The notes beneath the pieces were generated by a model. That model saw only the letters and a program-made list of their open reading frames with translations. It made no database searches and was not told the DNA's origin. Below, piece by piece: positions 17,977 through 25,584 of a stretch of 35,049 nt of DNA. Numbering within the stretch: position 1 is the first letter of the stretch; every line of letters begins with the position of its first letter. The stretch comes from Albidovulum sp. (GTDB lineage Bacteria > Pseudomonadota > Alphaproteobacteria > Rhodobacterales > Rhodobacteraceae). Made by a program: the position numbers and the translations under genes. The stretch covers positions 1-35,049 of the forward strand of contig WFVA01000095.1 in NCBI GenBank assembly GCA_015491895.1, written 5' to 3'.

Positions 17977-19276
17977 GATCAACACCGGCTGGGGCCGGGT
18001 GCTGAAGGCGCGTGAGAAGGTGGCCCGCCCCGAGCGCGCCGCCGCCCTCGCCGCGCTCCTTGAAAGCACCCCCGCCCCCGCCGCCGGCATGCGCCGCTCC
18101 TATGGCGACGCGCCGCTCAATGACGGCGGCCATGTGATCGACATGACCCGCCTTGACCGCATCCTCGGCTTTGACGGCAAAACCGGCGTGATCGAGGTGG
18201 AAGGCGGGGTACGGATCGGCGAGCTTGCGCGCCTCTACGCCCCGCAGGGCTGGCTGCCCGCCGTGCTGCCCGGCACCGGATTTGCCACCGTTGCCGGCTG
18301 CATCGCCAATGACGTGCACGGCAAGAACCACCATCACATGGGCAGCTTCGGCCAGCATGTGAAAAGCCTTACCCTGCTCGGGCCTGACGGCAAGGCGCGC
18401 GTGATCGGGCCGAAGCGCAGCGCAAACCTCTTCCGCGCCACCGTGGGCGGGCTTGGCCAGACGGGGGTGATCCTCTCGGCAAAGCTGCAGATGATCCCCT
18501 GCAAGGGCGACGTGATGATGGTAACGGAGCGGCGGGCGGAGAATTTCGAGCAGTTTCTCGAGCTTCTCGATCACTCGTCGGCCACCTACACGGTGGGCTG
18601 GATCGATGCCACCGCGCGCGGCGAGGCGCTCGGGCGCGGCATACTGGAGGAAGGCGAAACCGGCTCCGGCCTCATGCCCAAGCCGAAGAAGGCGCGCGCG
18701 GTGCCGATGAACGCCCCCCATTTCGCGCTCTCCAAGCCCGTGGTGAAGCTCTTCAACCGCGCCTATTTCAGCCGCGTTCCCGCCCACGGGCGCACCTCGG
18801 TGAAGCGCATCGGCGAATTCTTCTTCCCGCTCGACAAGATCCATGACTGGAATCGCCTCTACGGCAAGCGTGGCTTCCACCAGTTTCAATGCGTGGTGCC
18901 GCTCGAAGCCGCCGGGCGCCTGCGCGAGATGCTCGAAACCATCGCCAGTTCGGGCCTTGCCTCGCCGCTCGCGGTGCTCAAGCGCATGGGGCCGGGGCGC
19001 GCGGGCATGATGTCCTTCCCGATGGAGGGCTACACGCTCGCCGTCGATTTCCCCAATCGCCCCCAGGCGCGGCTGCTGATCGCCCGCCTCGGCGAAATGG
19101 CCGAGGCCGCCGGCGGGCGTATCTATCTCGCCAAGGATTCGCTCGCCAGCGGAGCGCGGGTGAAGGCCATGTATGAAGAACACCCGAAATGGGCCGGGGA
19201 AGTGGCCGGGGCCGATCCCGAGGGCCGTTTCGTCACCGATCTCGTCCGCCGTCTTGATCTGAGGAGCCCGGCATGA
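17960..19276 (+). CDS. DprE1-like FAD-binding oxidoreductase (decaprenylphosphoryl-ribose 2'-oxidase family)
   Basis: 438-aa flavoenzyme related to mycobacterial DprE1, which oxidises the 2'-hydroxyl of polyprenylphosphoryl-ribose to a keto intermediate. FAD-binding half: RRSYGDAPLNDGG (about 45-57), LPGTGFATVAGCIANDVHGKNHH (residues 103-125; the HGKNHH..GSFG segment matches DprE1), then GGLGQTGVI. C-terminal substrate half: FPMEGYTLAVDFP and IYLAKDSLAS, with Lys392 at the position of the essential DprE1 lysine. The residue aligned with DprE1 Cys387, the benzothiazinone target, is Ala361. It overlaps the upstream membrane protein by 17 bases and the downstream SDR by four. Plant L-gulonolactone/alditol oxidase-like enzymes are more distant alternatives. 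Confidence 0.87.
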   Translation: MQWKDEINTGWGRVLKAREKVARPERAAALAALLESTPAPAAGMRRSYGDAPLNDGGHVIDMTRLDRILGFDGKTGVIEVEGGVRIGELARLYAPQGWLPAVLPGTGFATVAGCIANDVHGKNHHHMGSFGQHVKSLTLLGPDGKARVIGPKRSANLFRATVGGLGQTGVILSAKLQMIPCKGDVMMVTERRAENFEQFLELLDHSSATYTVGWIDATARGEALGRGILEEGETGSGLMPKPKKARAVPMNAPHFALSKPVVKLFNRAYFSRVPAHGRTSVKRIGEFFFPLDKIHDWNRLYGKRGFHQFQCVVPLEAAGRLREMLETIASSGLASPLAVLKRMGPGRAGMMSFPMEGYTLAVDFPNRPQARLLIARLGEMAEAAGGRIYLAKDSLASGARVKAMYEEHPKWAGEVAGADPEGRFVTDLVRRLDLRSPA

Positions 19277-20022
19277 ACAGCACAGCAAGCGAGACCTGGA
19301 TCATCCTCGGCGCCACCTCCTCCATGGCCCGTGCCTTTGCCCGCATCGTGGCCGAGGAGGGCGCACATGTGATCCTCGCCGGGCGCGATCTGGACGACAT
19401 GAAACGCACCGCCGCCGATTGCCGGGCGCGGGGAGCCGCCGGCGCCGAGGCGGTGAAATTCGATGCCCGCCGCCCCGAAAGCTTCAAGGCCCCGATCGCA
19501 CGGGCGAAGGAGGGGCCGGGCAGCATCAATGCCGCCGTCTTCATCGGCTCCATGCCCGATCAGGTGGCGATCGACGCCGATCCCACCCTGATCCGGGGGG
19601 TCGTGGCCGACAATTTCACCGGTCCGGCGGAATTCCTGCACAGGCTCGCCCCCCTTCTCGAGGAGCGCGGCGCGGGCACGATCATCGGCGTCGGTTCGGT
19701 GGCCGGGGATCGCGGGCGCATCGGCAATTACGTTTACGGCGCGGCGAAGGCGGGCTTTGCCACATATCTTTCCGGCCTGCGCAATCGCCTCGCGCGCAGC
19801 GGCGCGCATGTGATGACGGTCAAGCCCGGCTTCGTGGATACCGCCATGACCTGGGGGATCGAGGGGATGTTTCTCGTGGCCTCGCCGGAGAAGATCGCCG
19901 CCGATATTCTCAGGGCGGCGCGCAGGAAGCGCAACATCCTCTACACCCCCTTCTTCTGGCGCTACATCATGGCGATCATCCGCGCCATCCCCGAGCCGAT
20001 CTTCAAGAAGCTCTCCGTCTGA
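19273..20022 (+). CDS. DprE2-like short-chain dehydrogenase/reductase
   Basis: 249-aa SDR. The nucleotide-binding motif GATSSMA lies near residues 13-19 and the catalytic residues are Ser142, Tyr155 and Lys159 (VYGAAKAGF). The basic, hydrophobic C-terminal end (FFWRYIMAIIRAIPEPIFKKL) resembles the membrane-associating tail of mycobacterial DprE2 homologues. DprE2 reduces the keto intermediate made by DprE1 to give polyprenylphosphoryl-arabinose. The ATG overlaps the stop of the DprE1-like gene (ATGA), a strong sign of a two-step enzyme pair. SDR specificity cannot be read from sequence alone; the neighbour is the main argument. Confidence 0.87.
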   Translation: MNSTASETWIILGATSSMARAFARIVAEEGAHVILAGRDLDDMKRTAADCRARGAAGAEAVKFDARRPESFKAPIARAKEGPGSINAAVFIGSMPDQVAIDADPTLIRGVVADNFTGPAEFLHRLAPLLEERGAGTIIGVGSVAGDRGRIGNYVYGAAKAGFATYLSGLRNRLARSGAHVMTVKPGFVDTAMTWGIEGMFLVASPEKIAADILRAARRKRNILYTPFFWRYIMAIIRAIPEPIFKKLSV

Positions 20023-20086
20023 AACGTTCCGCGCCCCCGCCTCATCCGCCCGCGCAATGGTGCGTGTCAGCGCCTACGGGAATTCC

Positions 20087-20116
20087 CTAGTGGCAGGCCC
20101 GGATGGCCTGCCCTAG
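20087..20116. promoter_or_regulatory. Near-perfect hairpin/dyad between the DprE2-like gene and the LytTR gene
   Basis: GGCAGGCC-CGGAT-GGCCTGCC forms an eight-base-pair stem with a five-base loop, extended by CTAG on both sides with one bulged base. There is no T-run, so a rho-independent terminator is doubtful. It may be an operator, possibly for the LytTR gene 100 bases downstream, or a stabilising 3' hairpin of the DprE operon. Confidence 0.4.
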
Positions 20117-20217
20117 ATTGCCTGACGCAGGGTTTCACGACAAGAAAGTTGCATGACGGCCATTCTGGCGCTATCCGGCCCCGGCTGGACTGGTGTTGTG
20201 GTTAACGGGTGGGATGT

Positions 20218-20973
20218 ATGCGAGCGTTCTGGCGGAAGTTTCTCGGGGATCTGAACACCCCCCTGAAGAAACTGGTCTTCGTTTTCCTCAGCCTGGTTAT
20301 CGGCATCGCCGGGCCGTTTGGCTCATACATCACCATGAGCCTGTTCGAACGGACCCTCTACTGGGGCTTCATCATCGGCCTCTCCATTGTCATGATAACC
20401 GCCATCCGCTCGGCCCTGATCCTCAGCAGGCCGCAATGGTCATACTGGAAGATCGGCACCGTCGCCTCGCTGATACTCGCGATCACCTATTCCGCGTTGA
20501 TATATTACTTCACCATCCATGTATTCAGCTTGGATCAGGCAATGATGCCGGACCTCATCCTGCTGGCAGGGAGCATCTTCCTGATCTCGATCGCCCTGCA
20601 TGCGATCCGCTATTTCACCATCGAAACCGCCACGAAGCCCGAAAATACCGCACCGCGGATTCTGCAGCGCCTCCCGCAGGAGAAGCGCGGCCGCGTGATC
20701 CGGCTGTCCGCACGGGATCATTTCGTGGACGTATTCACCGAAAACGGCATGCACAGCATCCGCATGCGCTTTGCCGATGCGGTGAATGAAACGGAAGATG
20801 GCACGCGCGGTTTCTGCGTGCATCGCTCGCATTGGGTTGCCGAGGATGCAATCGTCGATGCGCGGAAGAAAAACGGCCGGATATCCGTCTTTCTCAGGGA
20901 TGGCTCCGTCGTTCCCGTCAGCCGGAAATATCAGCACAATGTCATCGAAAACGGATTTCTGAAGGAAGATTGA
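20218..20973 (+). CDS. Membrane-anchored LytTR-domain transcription regulator
   Basis: 251-aa protein: four predicted membrane helices in residues 17-131 and a C-terminal LytTR DNA-binding domain (about 150-245) with VIRLSARDHFVDVFTENG, FCVHRSHWVAEDAI and VPVSRKYQ. LytTR domains bind direct-repeat sites through a beta-rich fold; here no CheY-like receiver is present, so the membrane part probably senses the signal. I chose the ATG at 20218 because GGGTGGG lies just upstream; a GTG at 20209 would add three residues. It stands alone, convergent with the AAA+ gene. Its targets are unknown. Base composition is somewhat lower in GC than the flanks. Confidence 0.88.
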   Translation: MRAFWRKFLGDLNTPLKKLVFVFLSLVIGIAGPFGSYITMSLFERTLYWGFIIGLSIVMITAIRSALILSRPQWSYWKIGTVASLILAITYSALIYYFTIHVFSLDQAMMPDLILLAGSIFLISIALHAIRYFTIETATKPENTAPRILQRLPQEKRGRVIRLSARDHFVDVFTENGMHSIRMRFADAVNETEDGTRGFCVHRSHWVAEDAIVDARKKNGRISVFLRDGSVVPVSRKYQHNVIENGFLKED

Positions 20974-20998
20974 GGGGCGCCGCCTTCGGGCGCCCCTT
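20974..20998. terminator. Bidirectional terminator between LytTR and AAA+ genes
   Basis: GGGGCGCC (20974-20981) and GGCGCCCC (20989-20996) form a perfect eight-base-pair stem with loop GCCTTCG. The element fills the 29-base gap between the convergent stop codons at 20973 and 21003. The flanking T-runs are short, as is usual in high-GC bacteria. Confidence 0.75.
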
Positions 20999-21002
20999 CG
21001 CT

Positions 21003-22352
21003 TCAGTGTTCGATCGCCTCTTCCTTCACGAACATGTTGGACCAGGCCCGATCGATGAGCTCGGGCGTCATCTGATAGGGGATGCCCTCGAATTCGCAGA
21101 TCGAGATCATCTGATCGATCAGGAAGACAGGCTGGTAATTGGCGTATTCGTTATTGATGGTCGGGTATTTCTTTTTCAGCAGATGCACCAGCGCCGCCTC
21201 GTTGAGCGGCATCTTCTTCTTGCGCGCCACCATGGCGAAGATCTTGAGGAAATCCTCCTGGTTCGGGCCGTCGATCTTGATCTTGTAGAAGATCCGGCGC
21301 AGAGCCGCCTTGTCGAAGATCTCGTTGGGGTGGAAGTTGGTGGAGAAGATCACAAGGGTATCGAAGGGCACCTCGAATTTCTCGCCCGATTGCAGGGCGA
21401 GGATATCCTTGCCTTCCTCGAGCGGCACGATCCAGCGGTTGATCAGGGCCTGCGGGGGCTCTTCCTGGCGGCCGAGGTCGTCCACGATGAACACGCCGCC
21501 GGTGGACTTGAGCTGCAGGGGCGCCTGATAGGTGCGCGAGGTCGGGTTATAGACGAGATCGAGCATGGAAAGGCTGAGCTCGCCCCCCGTGATGACCGTG
21601 GGCCGCTCGCACAGCACGTAGCGGCTGTCGAAATTGGCGCCGCGCCGGCGCAGGGAATTGGGATCCTCCTCCACCACCTCGGCGGCGGTGTGCACGATCG
21701 GATCATAGACGGTGATCACCTGGCCCGCATATTCGATGGCGCGGGGCACGTAGATCTTGTCGCCCAGCGCATCGCGGATGCCGTTGGAGATCGAGGATTT
21801 GCCGTTGCCCGGCGGGCCATACATCAGGATGGAGCGCCCCGCGCCCACGGCCGGCCCGAGGTGATCGAGAAGCTCGCCGGGCAGGATCAGATGGCCCATG
21901 GCGGCTGTCAGCTGTTCGCGGGTGATCTTGATGTTGCGGATCGATTGCCGCTTCACCTGCTCGCTGTAGACATCGAGCGGCACCGGCATGGCACCGTAAT
22001 ATTCCGATTGCGAAAGCGCATCGAGCGCGCGCGCCTTGCCCGCATCGGTAAGCTGATAGCCCATCTCACCGCCCGAATTGGCGTGCAGCGTGCCGGTGGC
22101 CTCGAGAAGCTTCTGGCTGCGCGCGAGATCCACCAGTTCCTGGGTCACCCCGATCGGCAGGCAGATCGATTTCGCGATCTCGCTCACCATTTCCAGATTC
22201 TTGCGGAAGATGGTCTTCAGAAGAATATCGCGCATCATCACGATGGGAAGCTTCATCCCCTCGAGGGTGCGCGGTGCCGGGGGGGCCATCACATTGGCCG
22301 CGTGCATGTTCATCGAGTCTGCCTTTCCGCTTCGCCAGAAACTGCTTAACAT
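21003..22352 (-). CDS. AAA+ ATPase with N-terminal winged-helix-like region
   Basis: 449-aa cytoplasmic ATPase. Residues about 31-115 look like a winged helix (VSEIAKSICLPIGVTQELVD, then GYQLTDAGKARALDAL). The AAA+ core has Walker A YGPPGNGKSS (178-187), Walker B GGVFIVDDLGR (285-295), a sensor-1 segment TLVIFSTNFHP and an arginine-containing ALRRIFYKIKIDGP. I recall proteins of this type being annotated as ATPases associated with Flp pilus assembly, and a tad locus does begin 1.8 kb away, but no direct link is visible. The start has a GGGAG ribosome-binding site. Divergent from the GT-C-like gene. Alternatives are a MoxR-like chaperone or a DNA-acting ATPase. Confidence 0.85.
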   Translation of the reverse strand: MLSSFWRSGKADSMNMHAANVMAPPAPRTLEGMKLPIVMMRDILLKTIFRKNLEMVSEIAKSICLPIGVTQELVDLARSQKLLEATGTLHANSGGEMGYQLTDAGKARALDALSQSEYYGAMPVPLDVYSEQVKRQSIRNIKITREQLTAAMGHLILPGELLDHLGPAVGAGRSILMYGPPGNGKSSISNGIRDALGDKIYVPRAIEYAGQVITVYDPIVHTAAEVVEEDPNSLRRRGANFDSRYVLCERPTVITGGELSLSMLDLVYNPTSRTYQAPLQLKSTGGVFIVDDLGRQEEPPQALINRWIVPLEEGKDILALQSGEKFEVPFDTLVIFSTNFHPNEIFDKAALRRIFYKIKIDGPNQEDFLKIFAMVARKKKMPLNEAALVHLLKKKYPTINNEYANYQPVFLIDQMISICEFEGIPYQMTPELIDRAWSNMFVKEEAIEH

Positions 22353-22469
22353 CGTGCTTCTCCCTAAAGGGGATTTGTGGAAACAATAAAAACGAAATTG
22401 GGCTTTTGCATGGCGAGAAGAGAACGACTATCCTGCCGCAAAATGCAACAATAATGCGCGCGAGGGCTC
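22353..22469. promoter_or_regulatory. AT-rich divergent control region between AAA+ and GT-C-like genes
   Basis: This gap is markedly richer in A and T than the surrounding DNA. Toward the AAA+ gene TTATTG and GATAGT are spaced by 16 bases and could be -35/-10 boxes. Toward the GT-C-like gene no convincing pair stands out. A small palindrome CCCTTTAGGG overlaps the AAA+ ribosome-binding region. Confidence 0.35.
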
Positions 22470-24131
22470 ATGGGCACAGGTAATCATTTGAAATTTCTGA
22501 TATTTCTTTCAGGGATCTTCCTCCTCTTCGCATTGCTCACCGCCTGGCCCGGCGTGCTGATGATCGACGGGCATGAAGGCGATACGCTGCACATGATGGA
22601 TATCCTGCTCAGGATGGATGCCGGCGCCCTGCCCCACAAGGATTTCATGACCCCGATCGGCATCCTCGCCTTCGCGCCGATCATACTGGTAATGAAGCTC
22701 GGCCCCGACATCGGCCAGGCCTTCATTCTGGGGAGCGTGCTCGTGAGCCTCGCCATCATGCCGATGCTCTGGCATGCGCTCGCAAGCCGCCTTGGCGGCG
22801 GGGCGATGGCGATGCTGCTCGGCTTTTACGTGATCGCGCTCTCCATGGCGCTGGTGCATGGCGGCGAGACCCCCACCATCGGCATATCCATGTATTACAA
22901 CCGCTGGGCCTGGGCGTTCAGCTACATCGCCATCCTGCTGGCCCTTCTCCCGCCCCGCACGCGAGCCAGGCCATGGCTCGATGGCCTGATCATCGGCCTC
23001 TGCCTTTCTGCCCTCGTGCTGATCAAGGTGACCTATTTCATCGCCTTCGCCCCTCCCATCGCGCTGGCGCTGATCCTGCGCCGGGCATGGGGCACGGCAA
23101 CGGCGGGCGCCATCACGGGGATCCTCGTGGCGCTTGGCGTCACCCTCCTGGCGGGGATGGATTTCTGGCTGGCCTATGTGGAAGATCTCCTCACCGTGGC
23201 CCGCTCAAGCGTGCGCCCGCAACCGGGGGCGCCTTTTGCCGATATCCTTTCGGCTCCGCAATTCATCGGCGGAACGGTGCTCGTGCTGGCAGCGATCATG
23301 ATGCTCAGAAAAAGCGAGCGCATGCGCGAGGGGCTCTTCCTCCTGCTGCTGGCGCCCGGCTTCTTCTATGTCACCTATCAGAATTTCGGCAATGATCCTC
23401 AATGGCTGATGCTTCTGGCAGCCCTGCTTTTCGCCTTCCGCCCCGAGGCCTCGCTGGAGACGGTCCGGGGCTGGAACTACCGCTTCATGCTCAATCTCGC
23501 CGTGGCAATCGCCCTGGCTCTCGCACTGCCCTCCGCCTTCAACATCGCCACCAGCCCGGTCCGCCATTTCGCCAAGGACCGCTCCGAATACACGCCCCTG
23601 CTGGGTGTTGCCGGGCTGCACCGCGATATCCTTTTCCGCAAGGAGCGCGTGCTGCCCTACATGGGCAAGGTGATCTTCGAAGAGCCCGAATTCGATCGCA
23701 CCCTCTTCGGCCTCGCCCCGCAGGAGGAGGACGAGGAAACCAGGCACCAGCGCGCCTATCTCCTCGGCCAGCCCCTGCCGCAATGCGAAATGGAAGCCGG
23801 GCTCGAGATCGTCTTCGCCACCGCCATGCAGGAAATCGAGGCCGACCCGGCCACCCGCGGCAAGCCGCTCTTCGCCGCCGACATCATCACCGGCTACTGG
23901 CTTTACGGGAAGGAAACCCCGCCCCTCCCGCATGGCGCGCCCTGGTATTACGCTGGGCTTCCGGGTATCGGGAATGCGGAGCTTGTGATCGTTCCGATCT
24001 GCCCGCTCTCGCGCCGCGCTCAGCGCGTGGCGCTGGAAGAGCTTGCAAAGCGGGAGGACATCACCCTGACCGAGATCCGCCGCACGCCGCTTTACATACT
24101 GCTGTCTGTCAGCCCTGCTTCCGGGGGCTGA
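22470..24131 (+). CDS. Polytopic membrane protein, GT-C glycosyltransferase-like
   Basis: 553-aa protein with roughly ten membrane helices in residues 7-370 and a C-terminal soluble, probably periplasmic domain (about 375-553). The first external loop contains clustered acidic and His residues (MIDGHEGDTLHMMD: Asp33, His35, Glu36, Asp38, His41), where GT-C enzymes carry catalytic acidic residues. GT-C enzymes use polyprenyl-phosphate sugars as donors. I do not recognise the exact family, so glycosyltransferase activity is a topology-based suggestion. If correct, the DprE1/DprE2-like product could be its donor. It is divergent from the AAA+ gene across 117 AT-rich bases and convergent with the tad locus; it does not look like a tad gene. 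Confidence 0.75.
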   Translation: MGTGNHLKFLIFLSGIFLLFALLTAWPGVLMIDGHEGDTLHMMDILLRMDAGALPHKDFMTPIGILAFAPIILVMKLGPDIGQAFILGSVLVSLAIMPMLWHALASRLGGGAMAMLLGFYVIALSMALVHGGETPTIGISMYYNRWAWAFSYIAILLALLPPRTRARPWLDGLIIGLCLSALVLIKVTYFIAFAPPIALALILRRAWGTATAGAITGILVALGVTLLAGMDFWLAYVEDLLTVARSSVRPQPGAPFADILSAPQFIGGTVLVLAAIMMLRKSERMREGLFLLLLAPGFFYVTYQNFGNDPQWLMLLAALLFAFRPEASLETVRGWNYRFMLNLAVAIALALALPSAFNIATSPVRHFAKDRSEYTPLLGVAGLHRDILFRKERVLPYMGKVIFEEPEFDRTLFGLAPQEEDEETRHQRAYLLGQPLPQCEMEAGLEIVFATAMQEIEADPATRGKPLFAADIITGYWLYGKETPPLPHGAPWYYAGLPGIGNAELVIVPICPLSRRAQRVALEELAKREDITLTEIRRTPLYILLSVSPASGG

Positions 24132-24160
24132 AACGGGAGGCGAAACCTGGGCGGCGGCCT

Positions 24161-24667
24161 TCAGGATCCATGAAGGGCTGCGAGCACCAGATAGAAGACA
24201 AGCGCGCCGCCAAGGGCGATCCCCATGGGGAAATCCTTGTTGTCCCAGGATTTCCAGTCGCTTGTCAGCCGGCGGAAGGCTTTCGAGGCCTGAAAGAGGC
24301 GGTGCGTGACGAAAGCGGCGATCACGACGGCGGCAAAGAAGATCAGCATCTTGCCCGCGTCTTCCCGGGCGATGAAAGGCGCCATGGCGGCGGCGAATTT
24401 CGCATCCCCCGCCCCCACGAGCCCCGCCACGCTTAGGAGGAATCCGATCACCAGCACCACCACGAGATTGAGAAACCGCCAGAGATATTCATCCATCGGC
24501 AGGGCAATGAGCCCCACCACGAGATAGACAGCCACCAGCGCCAGCACCGCCGCATTGGGGATCTTCATGTATCTGAGATCGCTCCAGGCGGCCCAGATGC
24601 AGATCGGCACGACGAAGGGCAGGAACCACAGCGCCGCCCGGGCCGGTGTCACCAGTTCGATGTCCAT
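24161..24667 (-). CDS. cpaA: Prepilin peptidase CpaA/TadV
   Basis: 168-aa integral membrane aspartyl protease that processes Flp prepilins. The two catalytic aspartates are Asp30 (WSDLRYMKIPN) and Asp88 in the GAGDAKF motif (GxGD). It lacks the N-terminal methyltransferase domain of PilD, as expected for TadV-type enzymes. About five membrane helices. The start lies one base after the stop of the TPR lipoprotein gene. Last gene of the tad/cpa block and convergent with the GT-C-like gene (29-base gap). Confidence 0.94.
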   Translation of the reverse strand: MDIELVTPARAALWFLPFVVPICIWAAWSDLRYMKIPNAAVLALVAVYLVVGLIALPMDEYLWRFLNLVVVLVIGFLLSVAGLVGAGDAKFAAAMAPFIAREDAGKMLIFFAAVVIAAFVTHRLFQASKAFRRLTSDWKSWDNKDFPMGIALGGALVFYLVLAALHGS

Positions 24668-24668
24668 G

Positions 24669-25526
24669 TCAGTTCGTCACGTTGTTTTCCAGGGCCCGAA
24701 GCGAGCGCACCGCCGCCTCGAAATGCTGCGGATGAGTATCGATCGCCTCCTTCAGGAGCCCCTTGCCGATCGTCACATCGCCCTGCTTGATGGCGGCAAG
24801 CGCGGCCGTGTAAAGAAGCTCGGCGCGCTCCGTCTGGGTCATCGGGATTACCGGGAGCTGGTAATTGCGCTGCTTGGCGCGGGCCAGAACGAGATTGTTC
24901 TTGGCGGTGAAGAGGCTCCTGTCATAGGTGAGGGCCTGATTGAAAAGCCGCTCGGCTCCCTTGTAATCGCCGCGCGTCAACTTCGAAAAACCCCAGTTGT
25001 TATAGACACTTGCGGGCTTCGTGGTGAGGCCGGCGGCAATTTCGTAGAAGCTGTCGGCCTTCTTCCATTCCTTGTTGCTGTCGGCGATCATCGCCTCGAG
25101 GCGATAGCGCTTGTAGGTTTCATGGGTGGGCGGGATCTGATCCAGAACCGCTTCGGCCTTCTTCCATTCGCCGTTGCGGATCAGCGCATCGGCCCATTCG
25201 ACCTTGTCATCATTGGTGGCCTCGGGGCTTGTGGCGACCTGCTCCCAGGCCTTCACCCCTTCCGCCACCAGCCCCGCGCGGATCAGGGATTTCGCGAGGC
25301 CGCGCCTGAGATCTATGCGATCGGGCTTCTCGGCAGTCGCGCGGCGGAAATAGGCCACGGCCTCCTTGGGATCGGCCACCGTTAGCATCACGTCATTGAG
25401 ATTGGTTTCATCGATGGCATTGACGTCGCGCAGCGCCTTGCGGGCGGCTGACGAGCCGTTCTCGCCACAGCCGGCCAGAAGCAGCGTGCCGGCCAGGCAC
25501 AGCTTAAGAATGGTTGGATGGCGCAT
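24669..25526 (-). CDS. TPR-repeat lipoprotein of the tad locus (second of two)
   Basis: 285-aa predicted lipoprotein: signal LKLCLAGTLLLAGC with lipobox LAGC, then a largely helical region with tetratricopeptide-like units (for example PASVYNNWGFSKLTRGDYKGAERLFNQAL around 180-210). TadD-type TPR lipoproteins are outer-membrane-associated pilotins or assembly factors. The start at 25526 is supported by AAGGA upstream and by the signal peptide; a longer reading begins inside the previous gene. It follows tadD after 58 bases and is almost contiguous with cpaA. Confidence 0.88.
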   Translation of the reverse strand: MRHPTILKLCLAGTLLLAGCGENGSSAARKALRDVNAIDETNLNDVMLTVADPKEAVAYFRRATAEKPDRIDLRRGLAKSLIRAGLVAEGVKAWEQVATSPEATNDDKVEWADALIRNGEWKKAEAVLDQIPPTHETYKRYRLEAMIADSNKEWKKADSFYEIAAGLTTKPASVYNNWGFSKLTRGDYKGAERLFNQALTYDRSLFTAKNNLVLARAKQRNYQLPVIPMTQTERAELLYTAALAAIKQGDVTIGKGLLKEAIDTHPQHFEAAVRSLRALENNVTN

Positions 25527-25584
25527 CTTTGGCGTCCTTGTTACTGCTCGTTTCCTGTCGGACTGACGCGGCCGCGCCCCTTCC

